Source: Niastella yeongjuensis
GTDB taxonomy: Bacteria; Bacteroidota; Bacteroidia; Chitinophagales; Chitinophagaceae
Length of the DNA: 64,000 nucleotides
Direction: 5' to 3'
NCBI RefSeq assembly: GCF_900110245.1
Contig: NZ_FOCZ01000011.1
Location: 1 to 64,000, forward strand
The translations under genes were made by a program, and so were the position numbers. The notes beneath the pieces are model-generated. The model was not told the DNA's origin. It ran no database searches and was given only the letters and a program-made list of their open reading frames with translations. Of the stretch, positions 34,757 through 43,579 are shown piece by piece. Numbering within the stretch: position 1 is the first letter of the stretch; each line of letters opens with the position of its first letter.

Positions 34757-35229
34757 TAGGCCCTGATTAGCAGTTTGGCGAAGTAGTTTTTAATATCGTT
34801 GTTGCTGATAGGGGTATCTCTTACATCGGGGATATAAACCTTCGACCAGGGGCCATCGGGCTGGTGCGTCCAATAGCTCAGCGACATGGCCGAAATATCT
34901 TTTAAGACTTCCCAGGTATAATTGATGATATCGAGGGCATCGGCATCGAGGATATAGGGCACATTATTGACACCGGTAGGATGATAAGAATTGGTATTAG
35001 TGATGGGGCTGCTTCCGTAGAATTTGAAATCCTGGTATATTTCGGGGATAACGGGGCCATATAGCCAGGCCTGAAAAGTTTCATTGATAAGCGGTGTACC
35101 ATGTTTGGCAAGATGGGCCCCCTGCGCAAAATAGACCAGCTTTTGCAACTTCATTTGAGTTACGAACTTCCCTTCATCGATGCCCTTTTTTACAAAGGCA
35201 TATGCTATTAGTGATGCGGGATAAGACAT
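34756..35229 (-). CDS. Panacea-domain (DUF4065, SocA-like) antitoxin
   Basis: The 157-residue protein has the Panacea layout: YPASLIAYAFVKKGIDEG near 3-20, VTQMKLQKLVYFAQG near 23-37, AWLYGPVIPEIYQDF near 54-68 and SYWTHQPDGPWSKVY near 118-133. The family was named for proteins that neutralise many unrelated toxins; SocA of Caulobacter is a relative. It is first in a two-gene unit with a membrane protein, the usual order for these antitoxin-toxin pairs. There is no signal peptide. Confidence 0.85.
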   Translation of the reverse strand: MSYPASLIAYAFVKKGIDEGKFVTQMKLQKLVYFAQGAHLAKHGTPLINETFQAWLYGPVIPEIYQDFKFYGSSPITNTNSYHPTGVNNVPYILDADALDIINYTWEVLKDISAMSLSYWTHQPDGPWSKVYIPDVRDTPISNNDIKNYFAKLLIRA

Positions 35230-35314
35230 GGTTATATCAGGTTTTTTGATTTTCCAAATATAAGCAATTTCTTTTTAATTACTAATATCCTTAGTTTTCT
35301 ATATGTTCGTGGGG

Positions 35315-35519
35315 AAGGACAGAAGGCAAAGGGCCCTCCTTCGCCAAGGCTTCGGCGGGCGAAGCAGAGGGCAGAGATTTAATACACGTTTGCTTCGCAC
35401 TCCGAAGGCTAAACCCACCCCTACCCCTCCCAGGAGGGGATCCCTTAACACAAGCATTGCCTTTAACCCTACTGCCTACTGCCTTTTGTATTTCTCTCTG
35501 CCTTCTGCCCTCTGCCCTT
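35315..35519. repeat. Intergenic repeat modules
   Basis: In order: GGCAGAG-type heptamers, family P palindrome (35335-35364), heptamers again, a CCACCCCTACCCCTCCCAGG module (35411-35440), CTACTGCC octamers and CTCTGCC heptamers that end at the response regulator stop codon. The pieces and their order recur in other gaps of the window. Confidence 0.88.
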
Positions 35520-36225
35520 ACAGCTTCTCTCCTATAATCGAATACAACACATTCCGATAATGCTCACTGCAAGGCAATTCCGTTTCCCCCAACAGCACTG
35601 CCTTACGGGAAACCGTATCTACTTTTCGTAAGGAAATTATATACGAGCGGTGAATGCGGATAAACTCTTCGTGCGGCAAGCGGTTCTCGAAGTACTTGAG
35701 GCTTTGCAACGTTACAAATGGTTTCTTGCTGTCTACCAGGTGAATTTTGGTGTAGTCTTTCAGGCCTTCCAGGTACAGGATATCGCTGTAGAAGATCTTC
35801 TGGATCTTGTGCGAGGTTTTTATAAACAGGAAGTCGTCTTTCTTCAGCAACGACTTCGTTTTTCGATAGCTGATATACTCATACGCTTTATTCACGGCCA
35901 GCATAAACCGGTCGAAAGGGACAGGCTTTAACAGGTAATCGATGGCATCCAGTTCAAACCCTTCCACGGCAAATTCATTGTGCGCGGTAACAAAGATCAC
36001 GGCCGGTTTTTTATTCAGCGTTTTCAGGAACTGGGTACCGCTGAGGTCGGGCATGCGAATGTCGAGGAGAACCAGGTCTATTTCCTCTTTTTCAAAATAC
36101 GGAAAGGCTTCCACCGGCCCTTCACAACGGGCTACCAGGTTCAAATACGGGACCTTTTGAATAAAGTCTTCTAACAGGTCGAGCGCCCAGGGTTCATCGT
36201 CGATAATAAGGCAATTAATTCTCAT
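35518..36225 (-). CDS. LytTR-family response regulator
   Basis: The 235-residue protein has an N-terminal receiver domain (LIIDDEPWALDLLEDF near 5-20; phosphoacceptor aspartate in LVLLDIRMPDLSG near 55; PVPFDRF with the lysine just before it near 105) and a C-terminal LytTR DNA-binding domain (FLIKTSHKIQKIFYSDILYL near 132 and FIRIHRSYIISL near 190). It overlaps the histidine kinase by 11 bases, so the pair is translationally coupled. It probably controls the upstream Kelch/DUF4907 genes or surface functions, which is an inference. Confidence 0.93.
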   Translation of the reverse strand: MRINCLIIDDEPWALDLLEDFIQKVPYLNLVARCEGPVEAFPYFEKEEIDLVLLDIRMPDLSGTQFLKTLNKKPAVIFVTAHNEFAVEGFELDAIDYLLKPVPFDRFMLAVNKAYEYISYRKTKSLLKKDDFLFIKTSHKIQKIFYSDILYLEGLKDYTKIHLVDSKKPFVTLQSLKYFENRLPHEEFIRIHRSYIISLRKVDTVSRKAVLLGETELPCSEHYRNVLYSIIGEKL

Positions 36226-37426
36226 GGTCCAATTCGATTTTCAGATTAACAATATACAGATGATCGTTCTCCACCACCTGCAGCAGGTGACGGTCGGGAT
36301 ATAATACGGCCAGCCTTCTGCGGGCATTGATCAGCCCTACCCCGCCGGTGGTGGTCCTGTTTAACTGGGTAATGGCGTTTTCCACTGTTAGCAATAGCGA
36401 TTTGCCTGTTGCGGCAATAGCTATTTTTATTTCCGATGGTGCGGTATAACTGATTCCGTGTTTAAAGGCATTCTCTATAAAGGTGATCAGCAGCAGCGGC
36501 GCAATAGACAGGCCCGCTACGGCCCCGGTAACCGCATAGTGAACGGTGATGTTCTTCGACAGGCGCAGTTGCTGAAGGTCTATGTAATTGCTGATGTATT
36601 CCAGGTCTTGCGACAGCGGTATTTTATCGGCGTTGGAATCGTACAACACATAGCGCATAATGTGCGAGAACTTCAGGATGCTGTGTTCTGTTTGTTCCGA
36701 TTTAAAATGCGCCTGCGAATAAATGCTGTTGAGGGTATTGAACAGGAAATGAGGGTTTATCTGCAGTTTTAAAAAGTTCAGTTCGGCATTCAGGCGTTCG
36801 TTCTCCAGCAGCTTTTTCTGTTTCTCGCTGATGAATAAGGAATGCGCCAGTTTTATAAACCCGCTTAACAGCAGGATCACAATGCCCGAACCCAGGGCGT
36901 CTTTGAGCGTGATCATGTACAACATGCGCGGATAGCGCTGGTGCATGAATGGGGGTGGCGGCGGCGGTTCATCCCCAATACCGGGAAAATTTACATGGAT
37001 AGGTCCCTCTACGTTAATGGCCTTTGCTATAAACGGCCGCGAATACATACGATAAAAGGGTGGGAACCGCCTGGCGTGCGTTTTCAACACATATACTTCC
37101 AGCACGAATTGTTGTATGCAGATAAATGCCAGGGCTCCCAGGATGCTTAAAAAGTAACTGAATAATTTCCGATTTTGGAATAAACGCGGCAACAGGAAAT
37201 AAAAGTTGAAATAGAAAAGACCAATGAGGAAGGATTTGTTAATGACCTCGCGGTAGTAAAAGCTGGCATCGGGGATGCGGATGCGGTATATGAACAGGGG
37301 CAGTATGAGAAACAGGCCCCAGAGCAGCGCATGCACGCTTATTACCAGCAGTTTGTGTTTAATTGTTTTAACCGGTTTAAACCCCAGCACAGCTGCAAGG
37401 GCACCCCGGATCTTGTCCTTGGTCAT
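36215..37426 (-). CDS. LytS-type membrane sensor histidine kinase
   Basis: The 403-residue protein has four membrane helices (about residues 28-45, 65-85, 95-115 and 175-195) and then a His_kinase domain of the LytS/YehU class: QINPHFLFNTLNSIYSQAH near 232, with the phosphorylated histidine in NPHF, and the ATP-binding region with APLLLITFIENAFKHGI near 310 and GVGLINARRRL near 368. The periplasmic loop between helices carries a PPPPPP stretch. It overlaps the DUF4907 gene by one base and the response regulator by 11. Confidence 0.92.
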   Translation of the reverse strand: MTKDKIRGALAAVLGFKPVKTIKHKLLVISVHALLWGLFLILPLFIYRIRIPDASFYYREVINKSFLIGLFYFNFYFLLPRLFQNRKLFSYFLSILGALAFICIQQFVLEVYVLKTHARRFPPFYRMYSRPFIAKAINVEGPIHVNFPGIGDEPPPPPPFMHQRYPRMLYMITLKDALGSGIVILLLSGFIKLAHSLFISEKQKKLLENERLNAELNFLKLQINPHFLFNTLNSIYSQAHFKSEQTEHSILKFSHIMRYVLYDSNADKIPLSQDLEYISNYIDLQQLRLSKNITVHYAVTGAVAGLSIAPLLLITFIENAFKHGISYTAPSEIKIAIAATGKSLLLTVENAITQLNRTTTGGVGLINARRRLAVLYPDRHLLQVVENDHLYIVNLKIELDHEN

Positions 37427-37782
37427 TACTTCGATTGAGCACTTGAGACGCCGGACCGTTGCGTCTGCTTTTGCCCAAAGAAGGGATGTGTACCTGATTT
37501 TATACTTTCTATAACATTTTGCGCGTAGGTACCGGCTTCCTGTTCGGTGGTAAATCCATTGAAGCCCGCTTTGCCTGGCAGCATGGGCTGGTGAATGACT
37601 ATTCTGTCATTGACCAAAATATCGTACCCCCAGCCATGTTCAGTTTTAAAAGTGGAGTAGTGTAAATTATTAGCGGGGGTGGCTGGCTTTTGTACAACCA
37701 GAAAATAAAAAGAACTGCCGGCAGCAATAAGGATCGCTGCCAGCAGTACCAACATATGTTGTTTAGAGATTGTCCTGGTCAT
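37426..37782 (-). CDS. Small membrane-anchored DUF4907-like protein
   Basis: The likely start is ATG 37782 (MTRTISKQHMLVLLAAILIA), giving 118 residues; the frame to 37953 lies inside the Kelch gene. A single N-terminal helix (about 10-32) anchors a periplasmic domain with EHGWGYDILVNDRIVIHQP and PGKAGFNGFTTEQEAGTYA, matching what I recall of DUF4907. It overlaps the end of the Kelch gene by 20 bases and the kinase start by one base, so all four genes form one operon. A role as ligand or modulator of the kinase is possible. Confidence 0.7.
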   Translation of the reverse strand: MTRTISKQHMLVLLAAILIAAGSSFYFLVVQKPATPANNLHYSTFKTEHGWGYDILVNDRIVIHQPMLPGKAGFNGFTTEQEAGTYAQNVIESIKSGTHPFFGQKQTQRSGVSSAQSK

Positions 37783-38800
37783 TATCTGCAATGTCTGGCT
37801 GCAACTCATACATGTTATCGAAAGGCTGTGTACCGCTGCGGCCGGCCAGTACATAACCATGTGCGCCATTACCCAAAGAAATACCGAGTGCACCGGTACG
37901 GGCAGTACCGCTGAAGGCTGTTTTTTCAGTCCATTGGTCAGCAGCTGCGTCATACTCCCAGGTGTGAGCGTTCAGGCTTCCGTTTTCACCGGTAGCCAGG
38001 TAACCTTTACCATTGATCACGAATGCAGCGGCATTGTAACGGATGATAGAAGTGTAACTATCATCATAGCTGTCATCGCTGGTGTTGGTGAGCTTTCTCA
38101 TGGGAGTCCAGCTATCGGCATTGGGATCGTACACCTGCATATCGTTCAGGGCAGAACCGTTGTTGTTACCACTGATGAGATATACTTTACCATTTATAGT
38201 GAAAGTAGCAGCTTCTCTTCTTTTTGAACCGGCGATACCGGCTTTTTGAGTCCAGCTGTCAGCAGCCTGGTTGTATTGCCAAACATCTTTCAGGTAGTTG
38301 TCGTCGTAACCGGTAGCGATGTAAGCTTTGCCATTGGCATCTACAAATGCTACGGCATCAACGCGGGCAGTACCACCGAAATCGTTCTTTTTGGCCCAGC
38401 CATTGCTGTCAACGCTGTATTCCCACATATCTTTTTTATAGTTAACACTGTCATTGTATCCGGTTCCTACATAACCTTTGTTACCCAGGGCAAAGGCTAC
38501 ACCTGAGCTGCGCAGGCCACCACCGAAATCTTTGATCTGTGTCCAGTATTTTTTATCCAGGGAATATTTCCAGAAATCAGCAAAACGTTTAATATCTGAC
38601 AAACCAGTACCAACAAACACCGTATCGCCAATTTGAAATGAAACGGCTTCACTACGGGCAGGACCATCAAAAAAATCACTGATTGCCCAGTTACCCACTA
38701 AGTCGCTTGAACTGCTGGAACTCTTATTACAAGCAGTGTTAATGAGCAGTGGTGCTGTAGCAATCACAAGGGCCAGGGAGTAAACTAGAACATTCTTCAT
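37763..38800 (-). CDS. Kelch-repeat lipoprotein
   Basis: The 345-residue protein has a lipoprotein signal (MKNVLVYSLALVIATAPLLI, lipobox cysteine at residue 24 in NTAC) followed by a serine-rich tether. It has about six Kelch motifs of roughly 50 residues with the pattern (R)xxA-V-F-G-K-Y-GTGY-DxWxY-W, as in VGTGYNDSVNYKKDMWEYSV and IATGYDDNYLKDVWQYN. They should close as a beta-propeller on the cell surface or in the periplasm. First gene of the operon with DUF4907-LytS-LytR; it may be a sensor-linked binding protein. Confidence 0.85.
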   Translation of the reverse strand: MKNVLVYSLALVIATAPLLINTACNKSSSSSSDLVGNWAISDFFDGPARSEAVSFQIGDTVFVGTGLSDIKRFADFWKYSLDKKYWTQIKDFGGGLRSSGVAFALGNKGYVGTGYNDSVNYKKDMWEYSVDSNGWAKKNDFGGTARVDAVAFVDANGKAYIATGYDDNYLKDVWQYNQAADSWTQKAGIAGSKRREAATFTINGKVYLISGNNNGSALNDMQVYDPNADSWTPMRKLTNTSDDSYDDSYTSIIRYNAAAFVINGKGYLATGENGSLNAHTWEYDAAADQWTEKTAFSGTARTGALGISLGNGAHGYVLAGRSGTQPFDNMYELQPDIADNDQDNL

Positions 38801-39615
38801 TTTGAGTTTTTTTCTGTTTTTTTTTAAAACATCGCCAGTGATGCGGGTAAGCCGATTTGCCCGATCACGGCCGGCATTTTCACATGCGTCAGTTTTTTAA
38901 TTTAATAATTCGGCAGGTAAAAATATTTCTGTGTATTCCAAACAACTTTATAAAATAGATCAATAAGGTTATCTAGTCGACCAATATATAATAATAATCT
39001 TTATAGCCTTCCCCCGTCGCCCTCCAATAGAGGGGGTGAGAGTTTCCTTTAAGTCATAAAGCTTACTTAAAACAATCTTATCTGGTAAAAAGCTGCAAGC
39101 TTACAGAAACAACCAACACGTTAACTGCTGTAAACCACAAGATTAACCAAGTATTAACAATTTTCACCACCCGCTTCATTTTCCTATGCTCACATTTGCA
39201 ATCTTTCAGGTGCTTATTATAAATTTGCAAATTTGCACAATTTCGGTTGCACATTTGAAATTTAGTTTCCACCGGCAAAAATAATAGCTTCGCCGATTAT
39301 TCGGTGGCAATAATATATAATAACAAAATTTCGAAGTCGTCTGCTGATAAATTGCAAAGAACTCCCCGCCTACGCCAAGGCTTCGGCGGGCGAAGGGCGG
39401 AGAAGGAGGGCCGAAGCTATAGCGAAGGCGGTTTAAATGAACACAAAGAGGTGTTAAAATGATAACAAATATTGCCCAACACAGAAACTATAAACCTTAT
39501 ATTCCATTACTTTACACCGCGCTACCCCGACCCGTCGGGGAAATGCCTCGCTATGCGGTATACATTGAACCTAAAACCTTGATTTTAGCTTAAAAATTCA
39601 CTCACTAACCATAAT
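38801..39615. other. Divergent intergenic region with repeats, no gene seen
   Basis: This 815-base gap separates the Kelch operon from the DUF4270 gene. At 39008-39040 a CCCTCCAATAGAGGGGGTGAG palindrome module occurs. At 39366-39435 a family P palindrome is followed by a degenerate inverted copy (GGAGGGCCGAAGCTATAGCG). TTTGCA-rich AT sequence lies at 39195-39265. A weak ORF at 39078-39278 has one possible membrane helix but no support otherwise. Confidence 0.5.
39366..39435. repeat. Family P palindromes, paired
   Basis: The core CGCCTACGCCAAGGCTTCGG at 39368 is followed within 30 bases by a second, inverted, degenerate unit ending AGCGAAGGCGG, giving a two-unit palindromic cluster like REP pairs. 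Confidence 0.75.
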
Positions 39616-40965
39616 ATGCGTATACACAAAAGGGTACCTTTCATTCTGACTTACTGCTTACTGTTCACCAGCCTGTTGTCATCGTGTTATAAAAAAGATG
39701 TACAGGTGGGTACCGAACTGGCTGAAAGCCATACCCGCATTATTACAGTAGATACGGTTGCCGTGCAATTATCCAGCTATGTACTGGACTCCTTTACCAC
39801 CAACAACAATGAATTTGCCCTGATAGGTAATTTCTTCGACAACTATACCGGCAAAACAGTCGCCAGTACCGTTTTTCAGGTAGGCCCGCCCACCCTCAGC
39901 GAAGATGTGGCCACCCTGATGCCTAAAAGCGCCGTATTCGATTCCCTGGTGTTGTATATGCGCCCCAGCGGTTACTATTATGGCGATACCACCAAACCTT
40001 TTGCCATCAACGTAAATGAGCTGAGCCAACAGCCCGACTATACTTTCCTTACCTTTTTTTATAATAATTCAAAAGTGAATATCCTGCCCAAACAGCCAAT
40101 CGGCTCCTACGGCCAGGCTATTCGCCCTACCCCCCGCGATTCGGTAAAAATAAGACTGCCGCAAGCCACCGGGCAGGACTGGTACGATAAGATCCGCACC
40201 AAAGCCACCCAGTTCGCCAATGAAACCAACTTCCTGGATTATTTTAAAGGCGTAACCATTGCTCCGGCCACCAACACCCCCGGCGCAGTATATGGCTTCA
40301 ACCTGGCCGATAGCAGTGTTCGCATAAGACTGTACTTTCACCAAACCATTCCTTCCAAAATCGATAAGTTCCTCGATTTCATCATAACCCGTACCAGCTA
40401 CCAGTATAACCGCATACTCACCGATCGTACCGGTACTACCCTGGAACCTACTACGCGGGGCCAGCACGAGTTCTTTGCCAGCAACGCCAATCCGTTCGCT
40501 ATTACCCAGGCCGGCACCGGCGTTTATCTGAAAGCCAGATTCCCATCCCTGCGCGACGTTCTTAAAATAGACGATGTGGTACGACTGATGGATGCCCGGC
40601 TGATCTTAAAACCAGTAAAAGGCACCTACGATTATTTTACCAACAGCCTGCCCAATCCGCTGCAGTTGAAAATAACCGATGCCTCCAATACCCCCGGCAG
40701 TGCCCTGCTCGATTCAACCGGCCAAGGCATTCAATACGTGTCCCCTTTCATCGATTTCATGTACGGAGCCAATACGTCTTATACGTTCAACGTAACCAGT
40801 TACATCAACTCATTACTGAACACGTCGGGCAGTCAGGATATGGGACTGTTCATTATACAGGACGATGCACAAACAGCCAAGGAGATCACCCGCGGAGTAA
40901 TGGGCAGCCGGCAAAACACGCAATACGAAACCAAACTGGTCTTAAACATTCTGACAATTGACTAA
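39616..40965 (+). CDS. DUF4270-family lipoprotein
   Basis: The 449-residue protein has a lipoprotein signal (MRIHKRVPFILTYCLLFTSL, lipobox SSC near residue 28) followed by YKKDVQVGTEL, a typical DUF4270 start, and repeated SVRIRLYFH-like beta segments with a conserved middle (SLRDVLKIDDVVRLMDARLI near 318 and TYSFNVTSYINSLL-like near 395). DUF4270 proteins are outer-membrane lipoproteins of Bacteroidota with unknown function. It lies 10 bases before the next outer-membrane protein gene on the same strand, forming an operon. Confidence 0.85.
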   Translation: MRIHKRVPFILTYCLLFTSLLSSCYKKDVQVGTELAESHTRIITVDTVAVQLSSYVLDSFTTNNNEFALIGNFFDNYTGKTVASTVFQVGPPTLSEDVATLMPKSAVFDSLVLYMRPSGYYYGDTTKPFAINVNELSQQPDYTFLTFFYNNSKVNILPKQPIGSYGQAIRPTPRDSVKIRLPQATGQDWYDKIRTKATQFANETNFLDYFKGVTIAPATNTPGAVYGFNLADSSVRIRLYFHQTIPSKIDKFLDFIITRTSYQYNRILTDRTGTTLEPTTRGQHEFFASNANPFAITQAGTGVYLKARFPSLRDVLKIDDVVRLMDARLILKPVKGTYDYFTNSLPNPLQLKITDASNTPGSALLDSTGQGIQYVSPFIDFMYGANTSYTFNVTSYINSLLNTSGSQDMGLFIIQDDAQTAKEITRGVMGSRQNTQYETKLVLNILTID

Positions 40966-40975
40966 CCACTATATA

Positions 40976-42226
40976 ATGAGAAAGATATTTATACTGACCG
41001 GGGTTTTTGTGGCGTGTATGGGCACCTTACGTGCACAGAACCTGAGCTCGCCTTATTCTGCATACGGCATTGGTGAAATTCAGGACCAGGACCCGGATCG
41101 CAGCAGCGGTATGGGCTACACCTCCACAGCCCTGTTGGCCACCCCGGGTTTTCTGATCAATAAAAACCCGGCCTCGCTGATTGGCCTGGAAAGAAGTCTG
41201 GCCCAGGTTGATCTCGCCCTGATTGGCAAAACCGTTACCTTCAAAGGCGATGCCATCACCACCGATAACAACAAAGCCAAAGACCTCGTTATTAAACGCA
41301 TTTCCGTTTCCGCCAAAATAAACAAACACTGGGCCAGCAGCATCGGTTTCAAACCTTATACGCTGGTGAACTATTCCTACACCGCACAAAAAAGCATAGA
41401 AGGCAGCAACGCTACCTACACGGGTTTGTATGATGGCAACGGCGGTTTACACAATATTTTCTGGAACAATGCCTTTGCCGTTGGCAAACACCTGGCACTG
41501 GGCCTCCGTTCCAATTTCATCTTCGGTTCTATTAACCAGATAGAAACCCTGCAGGGCGTTACCCTTTCCACACCTATTATTTCACAGATAACCAATTACT
41601 ACAGCGGTTTCCGGTTTGAAGGCGGCGCCATCTATGGCAACCGCATCAGCAAGAACTGGAAATTCTCTGTGGGTGGAAAAGTAACCACCAAAACCGACCT
41701 GGACGTAAGCAAAACATTGACCGTACAGGAAGGCACCAGCGTGGTTGAATCGAACAAAGACCTCGGTGACGACAAGTTCACCTTACCCTGGCAATACGAT
41801 GCGGGCATTGCCCTCGTAAATAAAGGCCGTACCACTTTTACCGTTGACTATAGCCGCGCCAACTGGAACGGCATGAACCCCGGCGGTACTACCTGGACCA
41901 TGGTTGACCGCGACCGCTACTCTGCCGGTGTGCAGTTCAGCAACCAGGTTCAACGGTATGGTTTAGTTGCCGAGAAAAGTTATTTCCAGGCTGGTTTGTT
42001 TACCGGCCAATCATACCTGCAGGTTAAAGGCCAGCAGATAAAAGAAATGGGTGCTACCCTTGGTTATGGTGGTTATGTAAGCCGTGGCCTCGCCTTTCAC
42101 CTCGCCGCTGAAGGTGGTACCAGAGGTACGATGGCGAATAACTTAGTAAAAGAAACTTATTTCCAGTTTACGCTGGCGCTTTCTTATAGAGAGGTGTTGT
42201 ATAGTAAAGGACGTAAGTACGATTAA
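40976..42226 (+). CDS. Outer-membrane beta-barrel protein
   Basis: The 416-residue protein starts at ATG 40976 (MRKIFILTGVFVACMGTLRA, cleaved before QNLSSPYSAYGIGE). It continues with many amphipathic beta strands that alternate polar and hydrophobic residues and ends in an aromatic strand (FQFTLALSYREVLYSKG). MGYTSTALLATPGFLINKNP is a motif seen in PorV/FadL-like barrels of this phylum. The gene follows the DUF4270 lipoprotein by 10 bases, so the two products probably act together in the outer membrane. Confidence 0.8.
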   Translation: MRKIFILTGVFVACMGTLRAQNLSSPYSAYGIGEIQDQDPDRSSGMGYTSTALLATPGFLINKNPASLIGLERSLAQVDLALIGKTVTFKGDAITTDNNKAKDLVIKRISVSAKINKHWASSIGFKPYTLVNYSYTAQKSIEGSNATYTGLYDGNGGLHNIFWNNAFAVGKHLALGLRSNFIFGSINQIETLQGVTLSTPIISQITNYYSGFRFEGGAIYGNRISKNWKFSVGGKVTTKTDLDVSKTLTVQEGTSVVESNKDLGDDKFTLPWQYDAGIALVNKGRTTFTVDYSRANWNGMNPGGTTWTMVDRDRYSAGVQFSNQVQRYGLVAEKSYFQAGLFTGQSYLQVKGQQIKEMGATLGYGGYVSRGLAFHLAAEGGTRGTMANNLVKETYFQFTLALSYREVLYSKGRKYD

Positions 42227-42230
42227 TATA

Positions 42231-42272
42231 GTTGAAAGTTGAAAGTTGAAAGTTGAAAGTTTAAAGTTTAAA
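42231..42272. repeat. GTTGAAA heptamer array
   Basis: Four copies of AGTTGAA/GTTGAAA in tandem followed by GTTTAAA variants. It lies between the outer-membrane protein stop and the terminator. Confidence 0.9.
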
Positions 42273-42279
42273 TACATTT

Positions 42280-42313
42280 AAAAAAGGCTCCCGATACATC
42301 GGGGGCCTTTTTT
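42280..42313. terminator. Terminator of the DUF4270/outer-membrane protein operon
   Basis: AAAAAAGGCTCCCGAT and ATCGGGGGCCTTTTTT pair around ACAT with A and T runs on the two sides. It lies between two convergent genes and can serve both. Confidence 0.85.
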
Positions 42314-42376
42314 GTTCTTAGTTCTTTCTGCTGAAAAGTTTATGAAGTTGAAATATGATCGCGAGGGTGTATTCTC

Positions 42377-42425
42377 CCCCCTTCCGCCAGCTGGCGGAGG
42401 CCGGGGGGAGGCTCCTGCCGCGCTG
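42377..42425. repeat. C-rich/G-rich palindrome module
   Basis: CCCCCCTTCCGCCAGCTGGCGG continues as AGGCCGGGGGGAGG. A near copy lies at 46905-46940, in the same setting of a GC-rich palindrome next to a gene stop and a GTGTATT or CTGTATT prefix. Confidence 0.85.
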
Positions 42426-42436
42426 TGGGGCCTTTC

Positions 42437-43312
42437 TTATTTTGTTCTCTTATAGAAATACAACTTCACCGACGATGCCAACCCCTTTTCACTAATAGTA
42501 TAATAACCCGAATCGCTGTTATCGAAAACGATGGCTTCGCCCTGGGGTTCCTGTTGATAGGGTAAGGAGGTATATTTTTTATGCAGGGTTTGGGGAATGG
42601 TTTCGCCGGCTGTACGCGGGTAATGATAAATGGCATCGTAGGTTTTTACTACTATCTCTTTTCCATTGGGTGAAATAGCCGCACTCACCACATAGTTATA
42701 GGGCAGCTCCCCAACTTCCTGTACCTCGTTCATTCCTTTGGTACTATTGATTACCGGTAACTTAAACAGCTTTGAATGCAGATCGGTTTTGGTAATGATG
42801 TAGATGTCGTTGGTATCGGGATCTACCAGGATGGCTTCGGCATTGTGGCTGCCATCGGGATAAAAGAAACTGATCCTGTCTACGTTCCGCACCGTATCCA
42901 CGTTTGCCTTCGGTTCTTCCAACCGATAGATGGTATAATCATCGTATGCCAGCAGGTTATCGCCCGTTTCTGCAATGTACAGGTATTGTTTACCGGGGAC
43001 AGGACCGCCCCCTAACACAATGTCTTCCCAATCACGGTTCTGGGCATCGGCCAGGTGTATCGTTTTCAACACCGTGCCATTATGTTGCAACAAGGTTAAG
43101 TCGGGTGGGTTGCCACTGTCCTGCTCTACCCATAAATAACCGGGGTTGGCCTTGCTGTCGGCAATGCCCGATGCTTCAATCAGTGTTGGATCATTTACCG
43201 GGTATTCCTGTGGCGTATTGGCAAAGCCGGGGGTGTTGCCGTTATCGTGATTTTGATTACAGGCCGTTAGCCCTATCAGCAAGAAGAGTGCAAGGCGTTT
43301 TTGATTCAACAT
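42437..43312 (-). CDS. Beta-propeller lipoprotein (PE-PGRS/SdiA-regulated-like)
   Basis: The 291-residue protein has a lipoprotein signal (lipobox LTAC, cysteine near residue 18) and an NHL/YncE-type propeller character: EASGIADSKANPGYLWVEQD near 46-65, RDWEDIVLGGGPVPGKQYLY near 92-111, LYIAETGDN and NAEAILVDPDTNDIYIITK near 158-176. This resembles the lipoproteins of Bacteroidota related to SdiA-regulated and YjiK proteins. The function is unknown. It appears monocistronic. Confidence 0.7.
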   Translation of the reverse strand: MLNQKRLALFLLIGLTACNQNHDNGNTPGFANTPQEYPVNDPTLIEASGIADSKANPGYLWVEQDSGNPPDLTLLQHNGTVLKTIHLADAQNRDWEDIVLGGGPVPGKQYLYIAETGDNLLAYDDYTIYRLEEPKANVDTVRNVDRISFFYPDGSHNAEAILVDPDTNDIYIITKTDLHSKLFKLPVINSTKGMNEVQEVGELPYNYVVSAAISPNGKEIVVKTYDAIYHYPRTAGETIPQTLHKKYTSLPYQQEPQGEAIVFDNSDSGYYTISEKGLASSVKLYFYKRTK

Positions 43313-43579
43313 AACGCTCTAAGTTATTAAATATACCCGCAATATGGTTTGCCGAAACGAATAAGCAGGTGTGAATTTATGGTTAACGCTAATTTTCTCC
43401 CGATTTCATAAGCTCAAATACAACCGATTATTTATATTGCCAGCACCGCGTGTTATGGCGGTCCCAGCAACTACTTCCCAATTCCGGTTAAGCGCCTTAT
43501 TAAGGTCTCCGGGGTTTTTATTCCCTTTACTGAACCAGCTATTACAAGGCAATATCCATTAAACAGAGCGATTGTTACC

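Noticed and set aside
39078-39278. Possible small membrane protein in the Kelch-DUF4270 gap
   Set aside because: Only one hydrophobic stretch and no other support; AT-rich TTTGCA sequence can produce such frames by chance.
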